Positions 1 to 7,113 are shown, counted from the stretch's first letter. The stretch is 14,008 nucleotides of DNA from Epulopiscium sp. Nele67-Bin004 (GCA_002007315.1 LNZQ01000089.1:1-14008); one strand, 5' to 3'. Notes: generated by a model not told the origin, from the sequence alone. Numbers and translations are program-made.

Positions 1-167
1 GGACTAAAGAGAAAGAAGAGAAAGTTCCTGGGGCTGGAAAAAGATCGTTTATGGCGGTTGTTACAAATAAATATTTCTGGATTGTATGTTTATTGTGGAT
101 TTTCCAAAATGCATCAATCGGGGTAGTAAATGCCCATGTATTTTTTTTATTATTCAAAAGTAGATGA
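1..167 (+). pseudogene. Fragment of a GPH-type (MFS) sugar:cation symporter, truncated at both ends
   Basis: Frame 3 is open from the window edge to a TGA at 165-167. It reads as a basic/acidic cytoplasmic loop (TKEKEEKVPGAGKR) followed by a membrane segment beginning TNKYFWIVCLLWIFQNASIG. This loop-plus-NKYFWI pattern resembles the central loop and following helix of glycoside-pentoside-hexuronide symporters, which import sugars with a cation. Only about 54 codons are visible, and the family runs to ~450 residues, so hundreds of C-terminal residues should follow. Instead the frame stops where composition changes at ~155-165. The last residues (LFKSR) probably come from the adjoining foreign sequence. 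Family assignment is tentative because so little remains. Confidence 0.5.
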
Positions 168-201
168 CTGTGTTGGTGAGAACTTTAAACAGATCATGCT
201 A

Positions 202-744
202 TGAATTCATGTAAAAAATAAGTACTTTTGAATGTATCTCACTATTCACCTTTAATTCTTGTGCTGTGACTTTTTCATCATTGAGCTCCACATTTCTTAC
301 TGTTTCTCCTTTGTCAAGTGGTGGAGAAAAGCTTTGAGTATAGATTTAAAAGTCATATGTCAGGCAGTGACAAATCTAGCAAGCCAACAGTGACATTTGA
401 CAACTTATCCTCCAGTTTACTGCCTGCTGTTCCTTGTCCTCACCAAAAACCTTGAGACATTACAGAGAAAATCCCATTAAAGCCAACAGGATACCACGGT
501 TTTGTTCATACTCCTCAATGGTATTTTCAATCTCCTCCCTGTGTTTCTCATACTTCTCTTTGTTCCTTTTGACAATATCAATCACGCACTCAGGGTACTC
601 TGAATCTGGCAACTGAACACCCGCACAGTCATGGAAGGACTGGTATGTTGGGAAGTTACTGGATTTCAGCTGGCACTCTTAACGATGTGGGAGGTAAAGC
701 TTAAGCAATGTGCCACAAAACTGTTCAGGATTCTTCTCCAGTAG
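202..744 (-). pseudogene. Degenerate eukaryote-like PIF1/Helitron helicase fragment
   Basis: The minus strand from ~744 downwards is protein-like. It reads KNPEQFCGTLLKLYLPHR, an in-frame stop (plus 679-681), then a 72-codon open stretch (plus 678 to 463) containing NFPTYQSFHDC and IVKRNKEKYEKHREEIE, then a stop at 460-462. Coding-like pieces continue in shifting frames: KVFGEDKEQQAV in the same frame just past the stop, SKLEDKLSNVTVGLLDLSLPDI near 355-420, and PLDKGETVRNVELNDEKV in an open block at 321-202. The order 'LLKLYLPHR - tYqsF - iVkrNkekYE' matches my recollection of a linker segment in PIF1-like helicases of animal (notably fish) Helitron transposons. Base use is less AT-rich than the genes to the right. 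No start codon or ribosome site is seen. I read it as a decayed eukaryotic transposon piece joined to bacterial DNA. Family naming is from memory; the disrupted minus-strand coding pattern is directly visible. Confidence 0.55.
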
Positions 745-3350
745 ATTTTTATATCGGTATTTGTGGGGAAAAGTCTACAATAGGAAAACCGATAGAAACA
801 TTAAAATCTGGTATAATGGGAAATTTAGCAGGAACAGAATACGATTCATTCGGAAACGATAGCAAAACAGGAAACTTATTAAATGACATTATGGACATAG
901 ACTCAAATTTTGATTTAAAAATCTCAAGCGTGTCATGTAGTGCGTCACTACGTAAAAAAGATAGCACCGAAGAAAAAGACTTTGTGCAAGGAATAGAAAA
1001 ATTTATAGATGCTATGCAAGGGCAAATTTATACAGCAATGTTTATCGCTGAACCAATATCAAACAATGAATTAAGCCAACAACAAAATGGTTATCAACAA
1101 ATGTATACAAATCTTTCAAAGTTTGAAAAAGTAAGTTTGCAGTACCAAGAAGGTGAAAGTGTATCTATAATGGAAAGTACTACGGAAGGTCTTTCACAAA
1201 GTTTGACAGATACATTAGGTTATAGCAATACACAAGCCAAATTTGCGTCTAACTCTAACACGTCTAGTCGAGCAACGTCGGAAAGTAGCAGTGCAAACAT
1301 CGGATTTTTGGGAATGGGAGTATCTACAAGTATATCACAAAGTATTACAAATTCTAATTCTCGCACTACAGGGCAATCTAATTCAAATAGTCAATCTACT
1401 AGTAAAGCTACATCAAACAGTACAAGTAGCAGTGATACAAAAGGTCAAACTATTACTACAAATAGTGGAAAAACATTGCAACTAGAAACGTTGAATAGAC
1501 CAGTTAAAGATTTGTTAAATAATATAGATTTGCAGATAGAAAAATTAGAGCGTGGTAGAACATACGGGTTGTTTAAGTATGGAGCTTACTTTTTATCATC
1601 AGAGGAGGACACAGCTATATTAGCAGCCAATACGTACAAAGCTCTTATGATAGGTGACAATTCCACAAAAGAAACAACTGCAATTAATATTTGGAAAGAA
1701 ACAGAACAAGTAAATCTACTAAAAGAATATCTTATAAGAGGAAGGCATCCGATTTTCACTAACGATACACATGGGTTGCTTTATGATGCAACGATATTAG
1801 TTGACGGGCTGACGCTACCCGTGCATATGAGTTTGCCGTTTAAATCGGTAGTTGGCTTGCCAGTATTAGAACATGTGCGATTTGGAAGAAATAATCAGTC
1901 TATCTCTAGTAAAGAAAATGAGATTAATTTAGGTAACTTATACCATATGGGTAGTGAAGATACAACGCAACCAATTGTATTTGATAAAGAAAGTTTGACA
2001 TCACATATGTTGGTGACAGGTTCAACAGGCTCTGGAAAATCAAATGCTTTGTATCAAATACTAAACGAGCTTAATAGACAGAAGATACCGTTTTTAGTAG
2101 TAGAGCCAGCTAAAGGAGAGTATAAAAATATATTTGGAAACAAAGAAGGGGTAAATGTATTTGGAACGAACATAAGAAAATCACCTCTATTAAAAATCAA
2201 TCCTTTTAAGTTTCCAGATGATATTCATGTATTAGAACATATAGACAAACTAATCGAAATATTAAATGTGTGTTGGCCAATGTATGCCGCTATGCCTGCC
2301 ATATTAAAAGATGCTGTTATTCGAGCATATGAGAGTAAGGGGTGGGACTTAAATTATTCTGTTAATAAATATTCTACACCAATATATCCTATGTTTTCAG
2401 ATGTATTACAGCAAATATACAATGTAATGAACACCTCTGAATATGCCGAGGAACAAAAAAGTAACTATATAGGTGCATTAGCAACTAGAGTTAAATCACT
2501 TACTAACGGTATCAACGGTCAGATTTTTACTAATCGTGAAATCGATAGCGAAGTGCTATTTGACCAAAATACTATTATAGACTTGAGCAGAGTGACATCA
2601 AGTGAAACAAAATCATTAATTATGGGTATACTTGTTATGAGATTGCAAGAATATCGTATTTCACAAGGTGGAATGAACAAACCATTGCAACATGTAACTA
2701 TTTTGGAAGAAGCTCATCACTTGTTAAAACGCACTTCAACAGAACAATCTACCGAGGGAGCAAACGTGATAGGGAAGTCGGTGGAAATGTTAAGTCAGTC
2801 AATAGCCGAAATGAGAACGTATGGTGAGGGATTTATAATAGTAGACCAGTCGCCTAATATGTTAGATATGTCTGCAATACGAAACACTAATACAAAGATT
2901 ATTTTACGTTTGCCAGATGTATCTGATAGAGATTTATGTGGGAAATCAGCAAATTTGGACGATGAACAAATTACGGAACTGGCTAGACTTTCAACAGGAG
3001 TAGCTACTGTTTATCAAAACAATTGGCTTGAACCAATATTGTGTAAAATAAACAAAGTTCAATCAGATGACAACATATATGATTATACCCCGCCAGAATT
3101 AAACAATAGGGTGATTGATACAGTAATAGACAGCACCGAGGTATTAAAAATGCTAAGCGAAAGAAATTATAGTTCTATAGACGAGTGGAATAATGCTATT
3201 GTTAGTATGTTACAGATAAATCATTTAGACTTGAAATTACAAGATTTAGTTGTTAATTCGGTTATAAAGCGTTCTTTAAAAACTTCGCAAGATAATTTAT
3301 TATATCAAAATTGGTTAAAATATATTAAGGAGCAAGGGAGAGCGATATAA
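708..3350 (+). CDS. HerA/FtsK-superfamily (DUF87-type) pumping ATPase, N-terminus probably lost
   Basis: This is a large cytoplasmic P-loop ATPase of the HerA/VirB4/FtsK group, whose hexamers translocate DNA or protein. The Walker A motif is GSTGSGKS at residues 438-445, and Walker B is ILEEAHH with the Glu pair at 667-668. The GEGFIIVDQSP and RNTNTKIILRL blocks that follow are typical of HerA/DUF87 proteins. Residues ~177-255 are Ser/Thr/Asn-rich low complexity, separating an N-terminal domain from the ATPase core. ATG 708 has an upstream GGGAGGT (689-695), but a stop lies at 702-704. Residues 1 to ~11 (MCHKTVQDSSP) are encoded by DNA that reads on the minus strand as part of the foreign helicase remnant, so native sequence seems to start near VDFYIGICG. 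The original gene was therefore probably longer at its 5' end. The stop overlaps the next gene's ATG by one base (TAATG), implying translational coupling. Its role may be to handle the toxin encoded next or to act in phage defence; neither is shown. Confidence 0.85.
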   Translation: MCHKTVQDSSPVDFYIGICGEKSTIGKPIETLKSGIMGNLAGTEYDSFGNDSKTGNLLNDIMDIDSNFDLKISSVSCSASLRKKDSTEEKDFVQGIEKFIDAMQGQIYTAMFIAEPISNNELSQQQNGYQQMYTNLSKFEKVSLQYQEGESVSIMESTTEGLSQSLTDTLGYSNTQAKFASNSNTSSRATSESSSANIGFLGMGVSTSISQSITNSNSRTTGQSNSNSQSTSKATSNSTSSSDTKGQTITTNSGKTLQLETLNRPVKDLLNNIDLQIEKLERGRTYGLFKYGAYFLSSEEDTAILAANTYKALMIGDNSTKETTAINIWKETEQVNLLKEYLIRGRHPIFTNDTHGLLYDATILVDGLTLPVHMSLPFKSVVGLPVLEHVRFGRNNQSISSKENEINLGNLYHMGSEDTTQPIVFDKESLTSHMLVTGSTGSGKSNALYQILNELNRQKIPFLVVEPAKGEYKNIFGNKEGVNVFGTNIRKSPLLKINPFKFPDDIHVLEHIDKLIEILNVCWPMYAAMPAILKDAVIRAYESKGWDLNYSVNKYSTPIYPMFSDVLQQIYNVMNTSEYAEEQKSNYIGALATRVKSLTNGINGQIFTNREIDSEVLFDQNTIIDLSRVTSSETKSLIMGILVMRLQEYRISQGGMNKPLQHVTILEEAHHLLKRTSTEQSTEGANVIGKSVEMLSQSIAEMRTYGEGFIIVDQSPNMLDMSAIRNTNTKIILRLPDVSDRDLCGKSANLDDEQITELARLSTGVATVYQNNWLEPILCKINKVQSDDNIYDYTPPELNNRVIDTVIDSTEVLKMLSERNYSSIDEWNNAIVSMLQINHLDLKLQDLVVNSVIKRSLKTSQDNLLYQNWLKYIKEQGRAI
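1235..1475 (+). repeat. Low-complexity segment coding for a Ser/Thr/Asn-rich linker
   Basis: Within the ATPase gene, roughly 80 codons are dominated by Ser, Thr, Asn and Gln (for example NSNSRTTGQSNSNSQSTSK), broken by a short Gly/Phe-rich patch (ANIGFLGMG). The DNA shows many AGT/TCA/AAT/ACA codons but no exact tandem unit. It probably forms a flexible, disordered linker between the N-terminal domain and the ATPase core. Confidence 0.7.
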
Positions 3351-3802
3351 TGAAGGAACTATTTGTAACAGAAATTTATGAACAGGCGAGCTCACTAATT
3401 AAATCAGATGTATTCCCAAAATCTATTGTAAACATGTTAGAACACAACAATGTCGAACAAACAGAACATAAAGGTGGTTCATATGGAGAGCTAAGAAAGG
3501 AAGTCGAGGGGCAAGGGGATAAATATGAAGTTCATCATATGCCCGCTAATAGTGCAAGTGATTTAGATACTAATGATGGACCAGCTATAGTTATGGATAA
3601 AGAAGACCATAGACAAACCGCAAGTTGTGGTAACTCTAAAGAAGCACAAGAATATCGAGAAAAGCAAAAAGAATTGATTGAAGAAGGAAAGTTTAAAGAA
3701 GCTTTTCAAATGGATGTAGATGATATAAGGGAAAAGTTTGGGGACAAGTATGACTCTGCGATAAAAGAAGCTGAGCAGTATGTTGATACATTAGACAAAT
3801 AA
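3350..3802 (+). CDS. Stand-alone HNH/EndoVII-like nuclease toxin domain protein
   Basis: A 150-aa soluble protein with no signal peptide or membrane segment. Visible motifs are GGSYGELR (residues ~42-49), EVHHMPA with the His pair at 62-63, GPAIVMDKEDHRQTAS with DHR at 86-88, and a conserved-looking helical tail (EAQEYREKQKELIEEGKF, then DVDDIREKFGDKYD). An HH motif plus a downstream DHR is the pattern of HNH/EndoVII-fold nucleases found as C-terminal tips of polymorphic toxins, such as LXG or RHS-type proteins, where they cut nucleic acid in rival cells. Here it lacks any N-terminal trafficking domain: only ~40 unplaced residues precede the domain. It may be an orphan toxin tip, an intracellular effector, or cargo of the preceding ATPase, to whose stop codon its ATG is fused. 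Nuclease activity is inferred from motifs; the exact family is uncertain. Confidence 0.65.
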   Translation: MKELFVTEIYEQASSLIKSDVFPKSIVNMLEHNNVEQTEHKGGSYGELRKEVEGQGDKYEVHHMPANSASDLDTNDGPAIVMDKEDHRQTASCGNSKEAQEYREKQKELIEEGKFKEAFQMDVDDIREKFGDKYDSAIKEAEQYVDTLDK

Positions 3803-3811
3803 GGAGATATA

Positions 3812-4210
3812 ATGATGATTTGGAATGTAATACCTAAAAAAAGTGTAGATGAAATAGAGTTTGGAACTACACGTAGCAAGGTACGAGAAATGATTAATTT
3901 GCCATATAAAGAATTTTATAAAACAAAATTATCAAGAAATACTACTGATGACTTTGGTGTGTGTCATGTTTATTATGATTGCAATGACAATTTAGAAGCG
4001 ATTGAAGTTTTTGGGGTAGATATAACAATAGGCGGAATAAATGTATTTGATTTAACAAGAGAAACTATGCAACAATTAACAGATGATTTTGTTGGGGACG
4101 ATAGCGAATATTACGAAAGTTTAAGTCTTTCAATTGGTATATATATTCCTGCAGACAAAGTTCATCCAGAGTCAGTTTTATTTGGTTTAGAAGATTACTA
4201 TAAGAAATAA
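3812..4210 (+). CDS. Probable immunity protein for the adjacent nuclease toxin
   Basis: A small acidic soluble protein (132 aa from ATG 3812). A second ATG at 3815 lies 8 bases after AAGGAG (3801-3806), better spaced than the first, so translation may start there (MIWNVIPKKS...). Its pattern (IWNVIP, VEFG-like IEFGTTRSKVREM, TTDDFGVCHVYYD, IGIYIP, ESVLFGLEDYY) resembles small proteins that I recall downstream of LXG/RHS-type toxins in Bacillota. Such immunity proteins bind and inhibit the toxin in the producer cell. The toxin-then-immunity order and 9-base gap support this. No catalytic motif, signal peptide or membrane segment is seen. The immunity role rests mainly on position; the protein could instead be an unrelated small conserved protein. 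Confidence 0.6.
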   Translation: MMIWNVIPKKSVDEIEFGTTRSKVREMINLPYKEFYKTKLSRNTTDDFGVCHVYYDCNDNLEAIEVFGVDITIGGINVFDLTRETMQQLTDDFVGDDSEYYESLSLSIGIYIPADKVHPESVLFGLEDYYKK

Positions 4211-4250
4211 TATAAATAAAATACAGCCAAGCAAGAAAGATAGCAATTGA

Positions 4251-4294
4251 AAAAGCCATTATTAGTGTATCCTGTGCCTAATAGTGGCTTTTTT
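4251..4294 (+). terminator. Rho-independent terminator after the toxin/immunity operon
   Basis: Stem AGCCATTATTAG (4254-4265) pairs with CTAATAGTGGCT (4278-4289) with one G-T pair, around a 12-base loop. The stem is preceded by A residues and followed by a T tract to 4294. The same stem recurs after the next gene at 7010-7048. Confidence 0.85.
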
Positions 4295-4308
4295 GTGTCA
4301 AAAATTAG

Positions 4309-4337
4309 TGTAAAAACAATTAAATTTATGTTATAAT
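4309..4337 (+). promoter_or_regulatory. Extended -10 promoter of the helicase-fusion gene
   Basis: A perfect TATAAT lies at 4332-4337, with TG one base upstream (4329-4330), giving a TGnTATAAT extended -10. The -35 region 17 bases upstream (TGTAAA, 4309-4314) is poor, as is usual for extended -10 promoters. Transcription would start near 4344, about 40 bases before the ATG at 4384, which has AGGAGG at 4372-4377. It sits just past a terminator, so the downstream gene forms its own unit. Confidence 0.7.
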
Positions 4338-4347
4338 TTATAACATA
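4327..4347. promoter_or_regulatory. Perfect palindrome over the -10 element, candidate operator
   Basis: Arms TATGTTATAA (4327-4336) and TTATAACATA (4338-4347) are exact reverse complements around a single central T. The palindrome covers the -10 hexamer and the predicted start point, so a bound dimeric repressor would block RNA polymerase. No DNA-binding regulator is encoded alongside. The candidates are the gene's own product or a distant factor. Chance palindromes are commoner in AT-rich DNA, but 10 of 10 pairs at this position is notable. Confidence 0.55.
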
Positions 4348-4383
4348 GCTAATAATCAATTAAGTACATTTAGGAGGAAAGAT

Positions 4384-6981
4384 ATGATTTTAGAAAAAAG
4401 ATTTTTAAAAAGCATTCCAATAGGGCATAATATTTTGCCTAAATTATTAAATTTCGAGAAACAATTGTTGGACGCAGGTAGTATGATTAGGGAGTTGCCA
4501 GCAGGATTTTGGGTAAGAAAAATAAATAACACTAATATTTTTAAGTTTAGATTGAACAATAGTGATAGAATACTATTTACGTTCAATAGTACAGAAGAAA
4601 TTGTATTTTTAAGGTATGTTACGCACGATAAGCAAGTTAGAGAAGCTATAAATTTATCTGAGTCAAATATTAGCACAATAACTTTAGACACCAATAAATA
4701 TGAAGAAGATAACACAGATATCCAACTTTGTGATGAATATAAGGAAGATATAGATTTAACATCAATAGAGGGCTATGTTATACAAGATGATGAGCAACTA
4801 ACAAAATTAGTAAACAATCCCGATGCGGTTAATTTGTTGTACTTATCGAAAGAACAACATGCAGTAATAGAGCAAGTTAATAATGCTTCTATTTTGTTAG
4901 GGGGAGCGGCTGGGACAGGCAAAACACTTGTATTGCTACATACGCTGTATTTGGCTAGTCAAAATTTAGAAACTTTATATTTAACTCACACAGAGTTACT
5001 AGTTGATAAAGCTAAAGAAGATTATAACAGTTTTAATAGTGAAAATGTGCAATTTGTGCCAAAATTTATGACAGTGAAACAATTATTTTGCCAATTAACT
5101 AATAAGTCTGAGAACAAGTTAAAAACGACTGTTGACATATATAATTGGTTAGTAAGTCAACAAAAACGCCATAAAATTTTAAAGCAAAAAGATACTTATG
5201 AAATTATTGCTGAAATTAGAGGTATGATTAAAGGTTATATTGGTTTGGAAAACAGTGAGATAGAAAATAAAAAAGTTCGTCCGTTATTATCTCTTGAGGC
5301 GTATCTAAATTTGCCGATAGACTATTCAACTTTTGATGAGGAGGAAAAAGAACAAATTTATAAAGTGGCAACGTCATATCAATCTTGGCTGGAGAGCATA
5401 GGGGATTATGATGAAAATGACTTGGCGAGAGAAATACTATGTATGGAAGATACACCGCTATATAGTATGATAGTAGTCGATGAGGTTCAAGATTTAACTG
5501 AACTTCAAATACATATTATAAGCAAACTTACTAATAGAAAAATTGTTTGGACTGGCGATAGCAATCAAATTATTCACCCGACATTTTTTAATTTTGGTAG
5601 ATTAAAAAACTTATATTACAGTGATGACAAAGATTTGAATTATTTAACGTTAACTAGAAATTATCGTTCTACTATAGAAATAACAAGTTTGTTAAATAAT
5701 ATTACAGAATGTAGACAACGATATATAGAACGTTCAAAATATGATTATAAAGATATCGCATTTAGAAACGGTAGTGCACCTTTTATGCTAGATTTTCAGA
5801 AAAACGAGTTTACTAAATTGTTTAACGTTATAGGAAATAAACATTATTGTGCTGTGGTGGTTGGAAGTGAACGTACAAAAGTTGGGCTTGAGAAAAAATA
5901 TCCTGCTATCAAAGATAGATTGTTTTTAGTTGAAGAAATTAAAGGTTTAGAATACTTAAATGTATATTGTTACAATTTAATGTCGGATTATATTTCAACT
6001 TGGAAACAAATATTGGCTAATGAATTTGAGGACAATAAGTATGTAAAATATTATTTTAATTTATTGTATGTTGGTATGAGTCGTGCCAAAGATAATTTAT
6101 ATGTGTATGAAGAACATCAGCCACAAGTAGATTTTGAATTGTTTACAGAATACGAAACAATAATTGCATATAGTCATCTTGAGCAAATGTTAGAGATGCA
6201 ATCAACTGTTGAAGACTGGGGCAAAGAGGCAAAACGACTTACTTCTATGGGGCAATCACAAAAAGCGAAATCGGCAATTGTACAGGCGGAAAAACTTACT
6301 AAAACGCCAGAGGATTACTATAAATTAGGTGAATTGTATGAATTAGAAGGAGATTTTAAAAAGGCGTTTAAAAATTATGAAACAGCTGCTAACAAAGGTT
6401 ATGCCAATGCTCAATATAAGATGGGAGAGTGCCATGAAGAAGGTAAAGGCGTTAGAAAAAATAAGGCTTTAGCAGGACCTTGGTATGCTAAGGCAGCAAA
6501 ACAAGGCAATATTGATGCTAAGGTTAAGGCAGGCATACATTATAGTACTAGTTCAAATAGAAATAAGCAACAAGAAGGATTTGGATGGTTGTTAGAAGCA
6601 GCCGAACAAGGACATGCAGATGCTCAATATAATTTAGGAGTATGCTATGACAGCGGAGAAGGTATAGCAGAAGATAAAGAAGAAGCTGTAAAATGGTTTA
6701 AAAAAGCAGGCGAACAAGGGCATTTAGAAGCTCAATTTAATTTAGGGATATGTTATCACTTCGGAAAGGGTGTGGCAGAAGATAAAGAAGAAGCTGTAAA
6801 ATGGTTTAAAAAAGCAGCAGAACAAGGGCATGCAGATGCCCAAAATAATTTAGGGCTATGCTATGCCAGAGGAGAAGGTGTGGCAAAGGATAAAGAAGAA
6901 GGTGTAAAATGGATCAAAAAAGCAGCTGAGCAAGGACACCCAGAAGCAATTGACGCTTTAAACGAATTGAGTAATAACTAA
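4384..6981 (+). CDS. RelE-like / UvrD-type SF1 helicase / Sel1-repeat fusion protein
   Basis: An 865-aa three-part cytoplasmic protein. Residues ~1-90 (FWVRKI, FKFRLNNSDRILFTF, YVTHDKQVREA) resemble a RelE/ParE-fold interferase in strand pattern and its closing HDK. Residues ~165-575 form a UvrD/Rep superfamily 1 helicase: Walker A GGAAGTGKT (173-181), motif II DEVQD (366-370), motif III TGDSNQ (390-395), motif IV-like LTRNYRS (423-429), motif V EEIKGLEY and motif VI YVGMSRAKD (562-570). All ATPase motifs look intact, so it should be active. Residues ~645-862 hold about six ~36-residue Sel1/TPR-like repeats (A..G...AQ.nLG.cY..G.GV..D...A..W..KAAEQGH), a protein-docking scaffold. There is no exonuclease domain. 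The gene is monocistronic, with its own promoter, operator-like palindrome and terminator, next to toxin genes; a defence or nucleic-acid surveillance role is a reasonable guess. The RelE-like assignment is the weakest part. Confidence 0.85.
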   Translation: MILEKRFLKSIPIGHNILPKLLNFEKQLLDAGSMIRELPAGFWVRKINNTNIFKFRLNNSDRILFTFNSTEEIVFLRYVTHDKQVREAINLSESNISTITLDTNKYEEDNTDIQLCDEYKEDIDLTSIEGYVIQDDEQLTKLVNNPDAVNLLYLSKEQHAVIEQVNNASILLGGAAGTGKTLVLLHTLYLASQNLETLYLTHTELLVDKAKEDYNSFNSENVQFVPKFMTVKQLFCQLTNKSENKLKTTVDIYNWLVSQQKRHKILKQKDTYEIIAEIRGMIKGYIGLENSEIENKKVRPLLSLEAYLNLPIDYSTFDEEEKEQIYKVATSYQSWLESIGDYDENDLAREILCMEDTPLYSMIVVDEVQDLTELQIHIISKLTNRKIVWTGDSNQIIHPTFFNFGRLKNLYYSDDKDLNYLTLTRNYRSTIEITSLLNNITECRQRYIERSKYDYKDIAFRNGSAPFMLDFQKNEFTKLFNVIGNKHYCAVVVGSERTKVGLEKKYPAIKDRLFLVEEIKGLEYLNVYCYNLMSDYISTWKQILANEFEDNKYVKYYFNLLYVGMSRAKDNLYVYEEHQPQVDFELFTEYETIIAYSHLEQMLEMQSTVEDWGKEAKRLTSMGQSQKAKSAIVQAEKLTKTPEDYYKLGELYELEGDFKKAFKNYETAANKGYANAQYKMGECHEEGKGVRKNKALAGPWYAKAAKQGNIDAKVKAGIHYSTSSNRNKQQEGFGWLLEAAEQGHADAQYNLGVCYDSGEGIAEDKEEAVKWFKKAGEQGHLEAQFNLGICYHFGKGVAEDKEEAVKWFKKAAEQGHADAQNNLGLCYARGEGVAKDKEEGVKWIKKAAEQGHPEAIDALNELSNN
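6610..6945 (+). repeat. In-gene tandem Sel1 repeats with 108-bp period
   Basis: The last three Sel1 units repeat at the DNA level with a 108-base (36-codon) period. The 43 bases at 6667-6709 recur without change at 6775-6817, and a diverged copy follows at 6883. Identity that includes synonymous positions points to recent duplication or gene conversion, so repeat number may vary among strains. Confidence 0.75.
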
Positions 6982-7009
6982 ATCTAATAACAATATTTTT
7001 AAAATTATA

Positions 7010-7048
7010 AGCCATTATTAGCGACCGTGCCTAATAGTGGCTTTTTTT
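7010..7048 (+). terminator. Rho-independent terminator of the helicase-fusion gene
   Basis: Stem AGCCATTATTAG (7010-7021) pairs with CTAATAGTGGCT (7031-7042) around a 9-base loop, followed by seven Ts (7042-7048). Both stem arms, and GTGC at the end of the loop, are the same as in the terminator at 4251-4294. The remaining intergenic DNA up to 7250 holds a promoter and a ~100-base leader with AGTAGGAAA twice (7191-7199, 7218-7226). I see no known riboswitch in it. Confidence 0.85.
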
Positions 7049-7113
7049 CGGCTTTTCTACCTTACAATTCCTCCAACTAAATAGCATATTTTAGTATTAA
7101 GTCAATAAAAAGA

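Noticed and set aside
434..616. 60-codon plus-strand open frame in the left region
   Set aside because: It has no ribosome site and is antisense to the better-supported minus-strand helicase-like reading; its Ser/Phe-rich product looks like a shadow.
708..4210. Assignment to known HerA-DUF4297, HerA-Sir2 or HerA-NurA defence systems
   Set aside because: None of those partner domains is encoded; the neighbours are an HNH-like toxin and an immunity-like protein.
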